A stretch of 64,000 bases of DNA from JAGOUA01 sp964645655 (lineage in GTDB: Bacteria; Patescibacteriota; Patescibacteriia; 2-12-FULL-60-25). Each line of letters starts with the position of its first letter. Positions within the stretch are counted from its first letter, which is position 1. Where the stretch lies: positions 62,001 to 126,000 of the forward strand of contig CAZXZS010000001.1 of the NCBI GenBank assembly GCA_964645655.1, written 5' to 3'. The translations under genes were made by a program, and so were the position numbers. Under the pieces are notes generated by a model, which made no database searches, was not told the origin of the DNA, and was given only the letters and a program-made list of their open reading frames with translations. This document shows, one piece after another, positions 1 to 9,051 of this stretch.

Positions 1-917
1 ACCCCCTCACCTTCCTTATCCCATGCAGTGATCTGGACACTGGACTTCAGAGCCTTGTGTGAGATACGCAAGCTCATCACATCCGCACCAAGAACGCCCA
101 CCTCTGGGAGGGGCCTAAACGTAAATGACGGATCTTGCAACGGAGAGAGGTCGTACTTCACGACATCAGTGGCGCTCAGGTCCTTCCCATAGATGGTTTG
201 GGCGAACGTTGTAGCAAGTTCAATCTTTTTTGGTAATTTTCCACGCGCTTTAATTTTGAGTTGTCCGTCATTAGGTCTGCACAGGAAAAAAACCTTGAGT
301 GTTCCCTGATAGACGGCTGAACGGTTTAATTTACCGTCGTTGCCGAAGATCGGCTCTTTGTGGGCGTAGTCTTGTGGGTGACAAACAAGACAGATATACC
401 CGTCTTTTTCTACAACATCTACCTCGCACAGCGTCCCACGCCACTCCTTGCTATGAAAGTAGCCTGCAATAGCTTTGGCGAGTAGGTCTTTTTTGGTAAC
501 GGTAGTTTCTTTGTCGATGTAGGGAGTGCGGAATGTAACCCAGCCTTCAACATTTTCAACTTCGAAATGAGTTGCAACGGAACGGAAAGCATTCTGTTGG
601 TGTAAGTATGCCCAGATGGCACGATCATGCGCCGATTGATCCTCAAAGCCCTTTGGTGTTGTTACGTTTGCCTCCTGCATCTTTTGAATTAGCATTTGCG
701 ATCCTTTCTCATTTGCAAGCTCGCCGATCTCTTCGAAATCAGCTTGAACGATTTTTTGTACTTCGGCATCAAGAGCTTCAAAGCTCTTTACGAATGAGGC
801 AATGTTTTTGTCAGCCTCACCATCCGCTTTGATATTGATGCCGAGCTTCTGCGTTGTACAGTATTCGTTCAACACCGAAGGAGTTGTGCGACGGACAAAG
901 TCCGGCAAGTTGAGCAT
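1..917 (-). CDS. Unknown protein of a repeated divergent pair (C-terminus cut off)
   Basis: The frame is open from an ATG at 917 to the window edge, giving about 305 residues without a stop. I do not recognise the family. The protein is clearly homologous to the 401-aa protein at 21736-22941. Shared blocks include an ANEKGSQ motif near residue 70, FFLCRP against YFLYRP, DGQLKIKA against DGELEIKA, and YDLSPLQDPSF against YDLAPLKKPTF. The N-terminal 60 residues differ between the two. It is divergently transcribed from a small HTH gene 107 bases away, the same layout as the second copy. The next gene on this strand lies outside the window, so I cannot tell whether it also has a zinc-ribbon partner. 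That it is a real protein is well supported; its function is unknown. Confidence 0.8.
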   Translation of the reverse strand, partial: MLNLPDFVRRTTPSVLNEYCTTQKLGINIKADGEADKNIASFVKSFEALDAEVQKIVQADFEEIGELANEKGSQMLIQKMQEANVTTPKGFEDQSAHDRAIWAYLHQQNAFRSVATHFEVENVEGWVTFRTPYIDKETTVTKKDLLAKAIAGYFHSKEWRGTLCEVDVVEKDGYICLVCHPQDYAHKEPIFGNDGKLNRSAVYQGTLKVFFLCRPNDGQLKIKARGKLPKKIELATTFAQTIYGKDLSATDVVKYDLSPLQDPSFTFRPLPEVGVLGADVMSLRISHKALKSSVQITAWDKEGEG

Positions 918-1024
918 AAATTGTGAGTAATTTTTGGTTTAGAAAGTCTGGCGATAGTTTGAACGCTGATGTACACTTATGTCAAGTTAAAGTAAGTACA
1001 AATAAGAACCAATTTTCTGATCTT

Positions 1025-1210
1025 ATGAACAAAAAACCCCTGCCGAACATTTTGACGTTGCAACAGGCGGCCGAAGTATTGAATTGTCACCCTAATACAC
1101 TAAGACAGTGGGATAGAAAAGGTATCCTTCCCGCAATACGTTTCGGAAAAAGAAAAGACCGTCGATACAAAAAAGAAGACATTCTGCGTCTGTTGGATGG
1201 AAAAGGGTAG
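1025..1210 (+). CDS. Small MerR/excisionase-type HTH DNA-binding protein
   Basis: This 61-aa protein is one winged-helix HTH of the MerR/excisionase type: LTLQQAAEVL, then NTLRQWDRKGILPAIR, then a basic RRYKKEDIL wing. I start it at the ATG at 1025 because the frame further upstream has no homology. It matches the protein at 23024-23227 closely, including the identical CHPNTLRQWD core. It faces the unknown gene at 1-917 and precedes the R-M genes. The likely role is a repressor or activator at the divergent intergenic region. An excisionase-like role is an alternative. Confidence 0.8.
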   Translation: MNKKPLPNILTLQQAAEVLNCHPNTLRQWDRKGILPAIRFGKRKDRRYKKEDILRLLDGKG

Positions 1211-1227
1211 AGATTGTCCTTCGATCG

Positions 1228-1446
1228 TCAAAACTTGAACAGATCAGCCAAGTCCACACCCAAAGCCTTGGCTATTTTTGAGATGTTCACCAATGCGACA
1301 TTCCTTTCTCCCCGTTCAAGCCCTCCCACGTAGGTACGATCCAAGCCAGCCTTGTTCGCCAAAGCCATTTGAGACGTGATGCCTTTCTGTAAGCGGAGCG
1401 CCTTTACGCGCTTCCCAAACTTTTTCAAAATCTCGTCATTTTTCAC
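1228..1446 (-). CDS. Xre-family controller (C) protein of the R-M system
   Basis: This 72-aa protein is a single Cro/C1-type HTH (KRVKALRLQKGITSQMALANKAGLDRTYV in segments, then a GLERGERNVAL helix and NISKIAKALGVDLADLF). Its size and sequence are typical of C proteins that time expression of restriction genes. It is divergent from the methylase, with a 109-base gap that carries inverted GATGACTATA sites. I infer that it represses or activates its own promoter and the methylase promoter, as C proteins do in characterised R-M systems. Confidence 0.85.
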   Translation of the reverse strand: MKNDEILKKFGKRVKALRLQKGITSQMALANKAGLDRTYVGGLERGERNVALVNISKIAKALGVDLADLFKF

Positions 1447-1466
1447 CCTTTTAGGGTAGAGGTGAA

Positions 1467-1547
1467 GATGACTATAGGGCGACGGACTATGAGTATCACT
1501 TCTTTGATGGTATATTGCGTTTCAGATAGATACTTATAGTCATCTAT
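1467..1547. promoter_or_regulatory. Candidate C-box operators between the controller and methylase genes
   Basis: GATGACTATA occurs at 1467-1476, and its reverse complement TATAGTCATC at 1535-1544. The second copy lies inside an imperfect palindrome (1526-1547) with ATAGAT and ATCTAT arms, directly in front of the methylase start. The placement fits binding sites for the 72-aa HTH protein encoded at 1228-1446. That this protein binds here is inference from the arrangement. Confidence 0.5.
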
Positions 1548-1555
1548 TGAAGATC

Positions 1556-2569
1556 ATGAACATGAATATGGCTAAAAACACTCGAAAAGTATCGAGAGGT
1601 GGATTTTCTATTGGCTCCTTGTTTGCCGGTTGTGGCGGAATGGACCTTGGTTTCGCATTGGAAGGGTTCAGAATCAGCTGGGCTAACGATAATGACCATT
1701 GGGCTTGTGAAACGTATAAGAAAAACTTCGGAGACCACGTTATAGAAGCGGACATAGCCAAAGTAGACCTAAAAGCACTGTCACGCTGTGATGTGATGCT
1801 TGGAGGCTTTCCTTGCCAAGATTTCTCGATGATTTGGAAGAGAAAAGGTTTGGGAACGGAACGCGGAAACCTCTATAGGCACTTCGTAAGAGCTGTAAGC
1901 TTGAAGCGACCAAGGGTTTTCATTGCAGAAAACGTAAAAGGGCTTCTTACGGCAAACAAAGGCGAGGCCATCAAACAGATTGTCACAGACTTTGCGGAAG
2001 TGGGGTACAAGGTTCAAGTCCATCCAGTGAACTTTGCCAACTATGGTGCTGCACAACTGCGAGAGCGCGTTCTTATTATTGGTGTACGGAATGACATAAA
2101 GAAGGATTTTGTGATGCCGCCTCATACTCACGATAAACATTCTCATGTAGGTGCGGGGGTGGCTTTGAAGGGAGCGGAGAAGGCTCTGTATAACAACGAG
2201 CATCAGAAGATAACCGAAAGAACAAAAGAGAAGCTCAAATTGATTCCGCCGGGTGGAAACTTTACCAGTATTCCAAAGGGCTCTCCCCATTATGTAAAAG
2301 GAATGATTAGCCACGTTTATCGTCGTCTTCATCCAAACAAACCTTCAACAACGATCATTGCGGGCGGAGGCGGTGGCACATGGGGCTATCACTTTTCTGA
2401 GGACCGCCCTCTCACAAATAGAGAGCGTGCAAGATTGTTCGGGTATCCAGACGATTTTGTCTTTGAAGGTTCTATAACGGAAGTCCGCCGTCAAATTGGA
2501 AACTCCGTTCCTCCCGTTGCGATTCGTGTGATAGCGAAGGCGATAAAGAAGTTTTTGAAGAATGCTTGA
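1556..2569 (+). CDS. DNA (cytosine-5-)-methyltransferase
   Basis: All the hallmark motifs of a C5-cytosine methylase are present in order: motif I FAGCGGMDLGF (about residues 23-33), motif IV GGFPCQDFS with the catalytic Cys near residue 87, motif VI ENVKGL, motif VIII QLRERVLIIGVR, and motif X GNSVPPVAIRVIAKAI. The length (337 aa) is normal. I chose the ATG at 1556 over an in-frame TTG at 1547; 1562 and 1568 are also possible. The stop overlaps the next gene. It should methylate the recognition site of the neighbouring NgoFVII-type nuclease; the specificity cannot be read from the sequence. Confidence 0.95.
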   Translation: MNMNMAKNTRKVSRGGFSIGSLFAGCGGMDLGFALEGFRISWANDNDHWACETYKKNFGDHVIEADIAKVDLKALSRCDVMLGGFPCQDFSMIWKRKGLGTERGNLYRHFVRAVSLKRPRVFIAENVKGLLTANKGEAIKQIVTDFAEVGYKVQVHPVNFANYGAAQLRERVLIIGVRNDIKKDFVMPPHTHDKHSHVGAGVALKGAEKALYNNEHQKITERTKEKLKLIPPGGNFTSIPKGSPHYVKGMISHVYRRLHPNKPSTTIIAGGGGGTWGYHFSEDRPLTNRERARLFGYPDDFVFEGSITEVRRQIGNSVPPVAIRVIAKAIKKFLKNA

Positions 2570-3626
2570 TATGAAGCTCGTTTATTCAAGCATCCTTCCG
2601 CTCAAACCTTCTGGTTTTTCGAGTTTTCGAGAAACATTTGAACACCAACTCGTTCCATCGAATGACATTAAAATTGCTACGGGTTACGTATCCGAAGATT
2701 CTCTCATGGAGCTGCAAGCCATTCTTTCCCACTACAGTTCCAGCTCCCAAAGAAAAACCTGTGATTTGGTGATTGGTATGCACGGGCGCGAAGGATTCAC
2801 CCAACCCCAATACGAAGCCGCATGTTCGCTTGGGAAGTTCATGCGAGACAAAGAGATCGGCGAAGTCCGTGTCTGCACTTCCTTTAAGTTTCATGGAAAG
2901 ATTTACTCATTTTTGAAGAACCGAGCTCCCCAAGCCTCTATCATTGGATCATCCAATCTTTCAGATATTTTGGGACTTGATACCCAATGGGAGGCAAACA
3001 TCCTCCTTACAGAGTCAGTTTCGGTTAAGCAATTGATTGAGCTGCATGAAGGTCTCGCTTTGAAAGCAACGAAGCCCATACTTGAATATACAGACTACAA
3101 GATCATTCAGCGGTCCGACCTTTTAGAGGGAAGAGCCGGTGTAGAAAAAGTATCACCGGGAGAACTTGAAAAGCTTCGGGCCGGAATGACGAGTTTATCG
3201 TTCAATATTCCGCTCAAGGCAGAACAAAAAAGCAACTTAAACGTCTACTTTGGAAAAGGACGCGAGTCCAGTGCAACTAAGGCGGTCAGACCGCGTGCTT
3301 GGTACGAAGTCGAGGTCATTGTTTCAAGTGAAATAACCAAGCAAAAAGGTTATCCGAAGGCGGATATGCCTTTTACGGTCTATACCGACGACGGTTGGAG
3401 GTTCCGTTGTAAAGTGAGCGGTGATTATAGCAAGAACTTCCGTTCAGAAGACGATCTACAAACGCTCGGAAGATGGATTAAAGGCCGTATGGAGGGCAAT
3501 GGAGCCTTGAAAGTAGGAGAGCTCGTCACTCCTTCCATGCTTGCGAAATACGGGAAAGACAAAATCATACTCACGGCCACGCGAGATCCCGGCGTGTGGT
3601 TTTTGGATTTCTCACCCAACCTATGA
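2562..3626 (+). CDS. NgoFVII-type restriction endonuclease with PLD nuclease domain
   Basis: The N-terminal half carries one phospholipase D-like HKD site: H111 and K113 in FKFHGKIYSF, followed by GSSNLS at about 129-134. This matches metal-independent PLD nucleases such as NgoFVII and BfiI. The C-terminal half (from about residue 230) fits the separate DNA-recognition domain of that family. The gene overlaps the methylase by 8 bases and is followed by the Z1 gene with an ATGA overlap, so the three are translationally coupled. It is 354 aa and intact. Start alternatives are 2562 and 2571. Confidence 0.85.
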   Translation: MLDMKLVYSSILPLKPSGFSSFRETFEHQLVPSNDIKIATGYVSEDSLMELQAILSHYSSSSQRKTCDLVIGMHGREGFTQPQYEAACSLGKFMRDKEIGEVRVCTSFKFHGKIYSFLKNRAPQASIIGSSNLSDILGLDTQWEANILLTESVSVKQLIELHEGLALKATKPILEYTDYKIIQRSDLLEGRAGVEKVSPGELEKLRAGMTSLSFNIPLKAEQKSNLNVYFGKGRESSATKAVRPRAWYEVEVIVSSEITKQKGYPKADMPFTVYTDDGWRFRCKVSGDYSKNFRSEDDLQTLGRWIKGRMEGNGALKVGELVTPSMLAKYGKDKIILTATRDPGVWFLDFSPNL

Positions 3627-5512
3627 ACTACTTGGAAACGTACTTGAAGAAAGCGGAGGATGCGGTTCCGAACTCATCCGTCTCCCTACGCTTGTCGGCA
3701 GAACGCTTTGCTGAAAAGCATCTTGCTGTATTCGGCTTCAACGAGCATACGTCAGGGCTCCTATTCGGGCATGTCCAAAGCGGAAAGACGGGACAGATGT
3801 TCGGAGTGGCTTCCGTGGCGGCGGATAAGGGTTTCAGATTTTTCGTGCTTGTGACGACGGATAACACAATCCTCTACCAGCAGACCTTGGAGCGTACAAA
3901 ACGGTCTTTGGGAGGGTTTATGGACGGGTTCCGGGTATTGGGAGAGACGGACGATAGCGAGTTCCTAACGCCGCCCAAAACCTCCATTCCTACAGTTGTC
4001 GTTTTGAAGAAGAACGTCCGTGTCCTTAAACATTGGCTGAGCCATATTGCATCGAATCCCTACTTCAAGGAACTGCCCCTGTTTCTTTTGGACGATGAGG
4101 GAGATGCATCGAGTCTGAATACGAGGATCAATCAGTCTGAGGTGAGCGCAATTCACAACGCCTTAAACGGTCTTCGCAAGCAGGCTCCCTCAAGTTTCTA
4201 CCTTCATGTCACGGCAACGCCGCAATCACTTCTTTTACAGGCCAAGGAATCGGATTGGCGTCCGTCTTTCGCGCACTACATTGCGCCCGGTGCCAAATAC
4301 TTGGGAGGCGACTTCTTCTATGGAGAAGACAGTGCATGTATACGGTTGACCCCCGATAACGAAAAAGATGCACTTCTCAAAACGAGAGAGATTCCCGAGG
4401 GTTTCCGCAAAGCAACATTGTCCTTTTTAATCGCCGGGGCACATAGTCTTATTGCGAAAGAGCGAAGCGTTTGTAACTTTCTTATCCACCCGGGAGTTAA
4501 GATAAGCGAACATGAGAAGACCAAAGAAAAAGTAGAGCAGTATCTGGAAGAAATCCGCTACGACATCCTGAATAAGGCGCAAACATTTCCGCATGGCTTG
4601 CAGGATGCATGGAACGACATCCAAAGAACCAAGCCGGGGTTAAGCCCGATAGAAGAAGTAATCGCTTTTCTCAAGAGCGGTCTCCCGCAGATAAACGTCA
4701 TTACTCTGAATAAAAATACCCTCGATGGCACCCGCTATGATTCCGGCCTCAATGTCCTTGTGGGAGGGAATAGCCTTAGTCGAGGAGTCACGTTTCAGGG
4801 ACTTCATACGGTTTATTACTGCCGCAGCTCCAAGACCCCGCAAGCCGATACTTGTTGGCAGCACGCTCGCATCTTTGGTTATGACCGTGATGCGGGATTA
4901 TGCCGTATCTTTACGCCTGAACCACTTGCAAAGCTTTTTCGTGAGTTAAATGATGCGAATAACGCTTTGTTCTCAATCCTGCAAGAGAAGGGCCCGGGAG
5001 CCGTGAGCGTGCTTGTACCTGACGGAACAAGACCGACCCGCCCAAATGTATTGAAGAGCGATGAGCTGGCTATCCTTGCGGGAGGAGTTAACTACTTCCC
5101 TTCGCTTCCAACATCTGCCAATCTCAAAAAATTGGATGAGCTGTTAGGAGAGGAGGATACAGACCGTCTTGCTTCGATGGAGGACATTCTCAACGTTCTT
5201 GAACTTGTAAAAACAGAGAAAGGTGATCCGTGGGGAGGCCACAATTTCCCGAGCTGTATCCATGCGCTCAAAGAGTCCTCCCAAAAGCCGGAGTGTCGCA
5301 TCGTTGTAAGGATAGACCGCAGTATTGGGAAAAACACCGGCACCCTTCTATCTCAAGATGATCGTGAACTTGGAAAGAAGTATAATGATAAACTTGTTCT
5401 GACGCTGTATAGGGTTCGCGGAGAAGTCGAGAAAGGCTGGGATGGTTCTCCTCTATGGATACCCAATATTAAGTTTGCAGATGGGGCTTGTTTCTATCTA
5501 AGCTCAGGTTAG
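3623..5512 (+). CDS. Z1-domain ATPase/endonuclease of the R-M island
   Basis: This 629-aa protein is a superfamily II-like ATPase of the Z1 family. It has Walker A GHVQSGKTG (about 49-57), Walker B FLLDDEGD (about 153-160), a motif III-like HVTATPQ, then GGNSLSRGVTFQGL and an arginine-finger-like QHARIFGY near residue 413. The ATG at 3623 overlaps the stop of the nuclease gene (ATGA), which decides the start over an upstream in-frame codon. Z1 proteins accompany C5 methylases and other nucleases in predicted defence islands. I infer a DNA-translocating or DNA-remodelling helper for restriction; its own nuclease activity is not shown by the sequence. Confidence 0.85.
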   Translation: MNYLETYLKKAEDAVPNSSVSLRLSAERFAEKHLAVFGFNEHTSGLLFGHVQSGKTGQMFGVASVAADKGFRFFVLVTTDNTILYQQTLERTKRSLGGFMDGFRVLGETDDSEFLTPPKTSIPTVVVLKKNVRVLKHWLSHIASNPYFKELPLFLLDDEGDASSLNTRINQSEVSAIHNALNGLRKQAPSSFYLHVTATPQSLLLQAKESDWRPSFAHYIAPGAKYLGGDFFYGEDSACIRLTPDNEKDALLKTREIPEGFRKATLSFLIAGAHSLIAKERSVCNFLIHPGVKISEHEKTKEKVEQYLEEIRYDILNKAQTFPHGLQDAWNDIQRTKPGLSPIEEVIAFLKSGLPQINVITLNKNTLDGTRYDSGLNVLVGGNSLSRGVTFQGLHTVYYCRSSKTPQADTCWQHARIFGYDRDAGLCRIFTPEPLAKLFRELNDANNALFSILQEKGPGAVSVLVPDGTRPTRPNVLKSDELAILAGGVNYFPSLPTSANLKKLDELLGEEDTDRLASMEDILNVLELVKTEKGDPWGGHNFPSCIHALKESSQKPECRIVVRIDRSIGKNTGTLLSQDDRELGKKYNDKLVLTLYRVRGEVEKGWDGSPLWIPNIKFADGACFYLSSG

Positions 5513-5631
5513 TTGTAGGCGTTCAGGAAAAGGGTCTGAGTATAGAGGTTTACACTTACGCAAAGGTCTATTTTGGACAGTCTCACAGTCACTCATGTGG
5601 GCTGTTCAGTTATCAGAGCGCATTTACCTGC

Positions 5632-6123
5632 CTACGGAACACAAGGTATTTTTCTTTCATAAGTCCAAAAAACAAGTAGCGATATTTCTGTCCAAAACAT
5701 AAGTGCATTCAATCCGCTCGTGCTTGCACTTGTCCATCCAGCAGCAAAATAGAAGTTCAGGCTCATGAATGCCGCTCCAAGGAGGGATAAAATGGCTCCG
5801 TATCTTGCGACCGCTCTTAGGCTCGTATTCTTCGATAGATGACTGATGATGGCGAAGGCAAGTCCAACCCCTGCCAAGAGCTCGCCCCACTGGACGAGTT
5901 GCGCGAACAGAAACGGATGGATTTTTGCTATCCCTAACACCGAATCCACATACCATGCGTGCGGGTTGCCATCCCCAAAGCGGATGAAGGTCTTGCCGAT
6001 GTTCACGACAAACTGGCTTCCATGAAGCTTTTCCCAACCGGCAGATAGCCACTCATATGCGATCACGAGTTGGATAAGAAAGACTGGGAGATATGGGTGT
6101 TTGTACAATTCTGATAATTTCAT
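5632..6123 (-). CDS. DoxX-like integral membrane protein
   Basis: This 163-aa protein has about four hydrophobic segments and the N-terminal EWLSAGWEKLHG pattern of the DoxX/TQO-small-subunit group. It starts 12 bases after nrdG stops and is probably the last gene of the ribonucleotide reductase operon. Family members include subunits of quinone oxidoreductases and many uncharacterised proteins, so the substrate is unknown. Why it sits behind nrdDG is unclear; a redox link is a guess. The 119 bases between it and the converging Z1 gene show no clear terminator. Confidence 0.7.
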   Translation of the reverse strand: MKLSELYKHPYLPVFLIQLVIAYEWLSAGWEKLHGSQFVVNIGKTFIRFGDGNPHAWYVDSVLGIAKIHPFLFAQLVQWGELLAGVGLAFAIISHLSKNTSLRAVARYGAILSLLGAAFMSLNFYFAAGWTSASTSGLNALMFWTEISLLVFWTYERKIPCVP

Positions 6124-6135
6124 AGTATTTCATGA

Positions 6136-6837
6136 TTAAACACGTACCTCTACACGTAGAAGCGGTTGGTTTGCGCGAATGCGCTTGGCGATCGCCTCAA
6201 GGTCAAGTCTTTGTGTTTTTTTGAGGTTAGGTTCAAGCGTCGTTTCATAACGGATCTCCTGTAGGGCATAGTTTTCCCCCTCTTTCAGCTGGGACGCGAT
6301 CTCGCAGAGATCGTGTTCCGAATGAAGCGCAGAATACGTCGTCGTACGAAATTCATGCGGAATGGAAGAATCTTGGATCAGATGAAACGTCTCCTTGCAA
6401 TTCTCTATCACGTTCTTTTGTTTGATGCCGATTACTTCCGAATAGCGCTCCCACGTATGCTTCAAATCCATGGCAAAGAAGTCGACTAACCGTTCTTTGA
6501 TAAGCCGTTCCACCATGCGTGGCGTGAGTCCGTTCGTATCAAGCTTCACGAGCATGCCCAACTGCTTCACCTTCTTGATGAACTCCGGAAGGTCGGGGTG
6601 AACGGTAGGTTCACCCCCCGTAATACAGACCCCCTCTACGATCTTCTTGCGACGGTTCAAGCGCTCTAGCACGTCGTCTTCTTTAATGATCTTGCTCAAA
6701 TCAGACGCTTGGACAGGTATGAGCTCCGGATTGTGGCAGTAGACGCAGCGAAACGGGCAGCCCTGCGTAAAGACAATCGAACAAATGATGCCCGGATAAT
6801 CTAATAGGCTTAGCGGTTGAAATCCGGAAATAATCAT
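6136..6837 (-). CDS. nrdG: Anaerobic ribonucleotide reductase activating protein (radical SAM)
   Basis: The radical SAM cysteines are visible as CPFRCVYC (C27, C31, C34), followed by CITGGEP, typical of NrdG-type activases. The enzyme uses a 4Fe-4S cluster and S-adenosylmethionine to put the glycyl radical on NrdD. Its ATG overlaps the nrdD stop (6834-6837), so the two are co-translated. At 233 aa it is longer than the E. coli protein and matches the longer pyruvate-formate-lyase-activase-like form. Confidence 0.92.
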   Translation of the reverse strand: MIISGFQPLSLLDYPGIICSIVFTQGCPFRCVYCHNPELIPVQASDLSKIIKEDDVLERLNRRKKIVEGVCITGGEPTVHPDLPEFIKKVKQLGMLVKLDTNGLTPRMVERLIKERLVDFFAMDLKHTWERYSEVIGIKQKNVIENCKETFHLIQDSSIPHEFRTTTYSALHSEHDLCEIASQLKEGENYALQEIRYETTLEPNLKKTQRLDLEAIAKRIRANQPLLRVEVRV

Positions 6838-8975
6838 ACGGTTTCACAAATAAGTTCAGCAGCTTTTTGTTCAACCACTGGCGCAGGACCTACTCCCGCT
6901 TGCACCACGTATTCTTTCCGTTCTTTGTACTCACTCTTTTTCCCTTTGTTCCATTGATCCACCGGACGGAAGTAACCGACGATACGCGACCAAACTTCAC
7001 AGACGGACTGACAAGTCGGACATTCCTGTACTTCGCCTGTGAGATAGCCGTGTTTAGGACAGATACTGAACGTAGGCGTGATGGTGAAGTATGGCAGATG
7101 GTACGATTCAGCGACTTTCTTCACGAATGTGGCACACGTTTTCCAGTCCCGTACACGTTCGCCTAAGAACAAATGAAGTACCGTTCCCCCCGTGTACTTG
7201 GTCTGCAATCCATCCTGATGATCGAGGGCGCTGAGCGGATCTTCGGTATAGCCAACGGGCAAGTGGGTTGAATTCGTATAGTACGGCGCATCACTCGTTC
7301 CCGCTTGCACGATGCCGGGATAACGCGATTGGTCTTCTTTCGCAAAGCGATAGGTCACACCTTCGGCGGGGGTCGCCTCAAGATTGTAGAGGTTTCCCGT
7401 TTCTTCTTGATACGCAACCAAACGATCGCGCATAAACTCTAGGACTTCATGCGCAAAGGCTGTTCCTTCTGCAGACGCAAGATTGGAACCGAGAAGATTC
7501 ACACAAGCCTCGTTCATCCCGTTCAATCCAATCGTCGAGAAGTGATTGCGGAGCGAAGGAAGATAGCGCTTCGTGTATGGAAGCAAGCCTCGGTCGATAT
7601 TGTCTTGAACCACTTTCCGTTTGATCTCAAGCGAAACTTTTGCAGTATCCATGAGTTTCCCAAGGCGTTCCACAAAGACTGCCTTCGTCTTCGAGAGGTA
7701 GGCGATGCGCGGAAGGTTGATCGTGACGACGCCGACGCTTCCTGTCATTTCTGCTGATCCAAACAAGCCACCTCCACGCGCACGCAACACACGCAGATCA
7801 AGCTGCAACCGGCAGCACATGCTTCGTACGTCGCTCGGATTCAGATCGGAATTCATGAAGTTCTGGAAGTAGGGAATTCCGTACTTCGATGTCATTTCAA
7901 ACAAGAGTTTGGCGTTCTCCGTGTCCCATTTGAAATCCTTCGTGACGTTGTAGGTCGGGATCGGGAAAGTGAAGACGCGGCCTTTGCGGTCGCCTTTCGT
8001 CATGATCTCGATGAAGGCTTTATTGATGAGATCCATTTCCGGTTGGCAATCGGCATAGGTAAACGACTCTTCTTTTCCTGCGATGACCGGACGCTTGTCC
8101 TTCAAATCATCGGGAGCAACCCAATCAAGCGTGATATTTGTGAACGGCGTCTGCATGCCCCAGCGTGAAGGAACATTCAAATTGAAAACGAATTGCTGCA
8201 CGCCCTGATAGATCTGTTCGTAGGTGAGCTTGTCCCGCTTGGCATAAGGCGCGAGCATCGTATCAAAGGAAGAAAACGCCTGTGCACCCGCCCATTCGTT
8301 TTGTAGCGTTCCGAGAAAGTTCACCATTTGACCAAGAGCTGTTTCAAAATGCTTCGGTGGATCGGATTCAACCTTTCCCGCGACTCCATTAAAACCTTCT
8401 TCCAAAAGTTGTCGCAGACTCCAACCAGCGCAATATCCGGAGAACATCCCGAGATCATGCAAATGAAAATCTCCCTCGACATGTGCTTCACGAACCTCCT
8501 TTGGGTAGACGTAGTTTAACCAGTAATTCGCCGTGATCTTTCCAGAGGTATTCAGAATCATCCCACCGAGCGAATAACCTTGATTTGCATTCTCATTTAC
8601 CCGCCAGTCCGATTGATTCAAGTATTCGCTGATCGTTTTATCGACATCGACCACGACCTTAGCTGTTTCCCGAGCTTGGGTACGTTTTTCGCGGTAGACG
8701 ATGTAGCTCTTGGCCGTCTTGAAATACCCGGATGCCATGAGGGTAAATTCAACGATATCTTGGATGTCTTCCACGGAGAGTTCCTTGCGGTTTTTGGCTT
8801 GTTTTGTAATGAAAAGGAGGATCGTTTCCGTGAGACGACGGACTTCTGGAAGTCCAAGCTCTTCTGTCGTTTCTGCCGCTAAACGGATCGCATTGTAAAT
8901 GCGTTCTTTGTCGAAGGCAGCCTTCTGGCCGTCGCGCTTCAAGACATTAGGGAGCGTCATTGTTGATGTGGTCAT
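6834..8975 (-). CDS. nrdD: Anaerobic (class III) ribonucleoside-triphosphate reductase
   Basis: The 713-aa protein has an N-terminal ATP cone (VLKRDGQKAAFDKERIYNAI) and the class III catalytic barrel. It ends with a zinc site (CPKHG, then CPTC) and the glycyl radical loop RIVGYFRPVDQWNKGK. It makes dNTPs without oxygen, using the radical installed by NrdG. I start it at the ATG at 8975 (MTTSTMTL); the open frame runs 11 codons further but adds only hydrophobic residues. No Shine-Dalgarno is evident. Paired NrdR boxes lie upstream of the first gene of this operon. Confidence 0.95.
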   Translation of the reverse strand: MTTSTMTLPNVLKRDGQKAAFDKERIYNAIRLAAETTEELGLPEVRRLTETILLFITKQAKNRKELSVEDIQDIVEFTLMASGYFKTAKSYIVYREKRTQARETAKVVVDVDKTISEYLNQSDWRVNENANQGYSLGGMILNTSGKITANYWLNYVYPKEVREAHVEGDFHLHDLGMFSGYCAGWSLRQLLEEGFNGVAGKVESDPPKHFETALGQMVNFLGTLQNEWAGAQAFSSFDTMLAPYAKRDKLTYEQIYQGVQQFVFNLNVPSRWGMQTPFTNITLDWVAPDDLKDKRPVIAGKEESFTYADCQPEMDLINKAFIEIMTKGDRKGRVFTFPIPTYNVTKDFKWDTENAKLLFEMTSKYGIPYFQNFMNSDLNPSDVRSMCCRLQLDLRVLRARGGGLFGSAEMTGSVGVVTINLPRIAYLSKTKAVFVERLGKLMDTAKVSLEIKRKVVQDNIDRGLLPYTKRYLPSLRNHFSTIGLNGMNEACVNLLGSNLASAEGTAFAHEVLEFMRDRLVAYQEETGNLYNLEATPAEGVTYRFAKEDQSRYPGIVQAGTSDAPYYTNSTHLPVGYTEDPLSALDHQDGLQTKYTGGTVLHLFLGERVRDWKTCATFVKKVAESYHLPYFTITPTFSICPKHGYLTGEVQECPTCQSVCEVWSRIVGYFRPVDQWNKGKKSEYKERKEYVVQAGVGPAPVVEQKAAELICETV

Positions 8976-9051
8976 AGAGAAGAAAAAATGAACAAAATAA
9001 AAACTCACGGTCTGTGAGCTTCGGGAGCTTCTGTGGAGGATTGAACGAATG

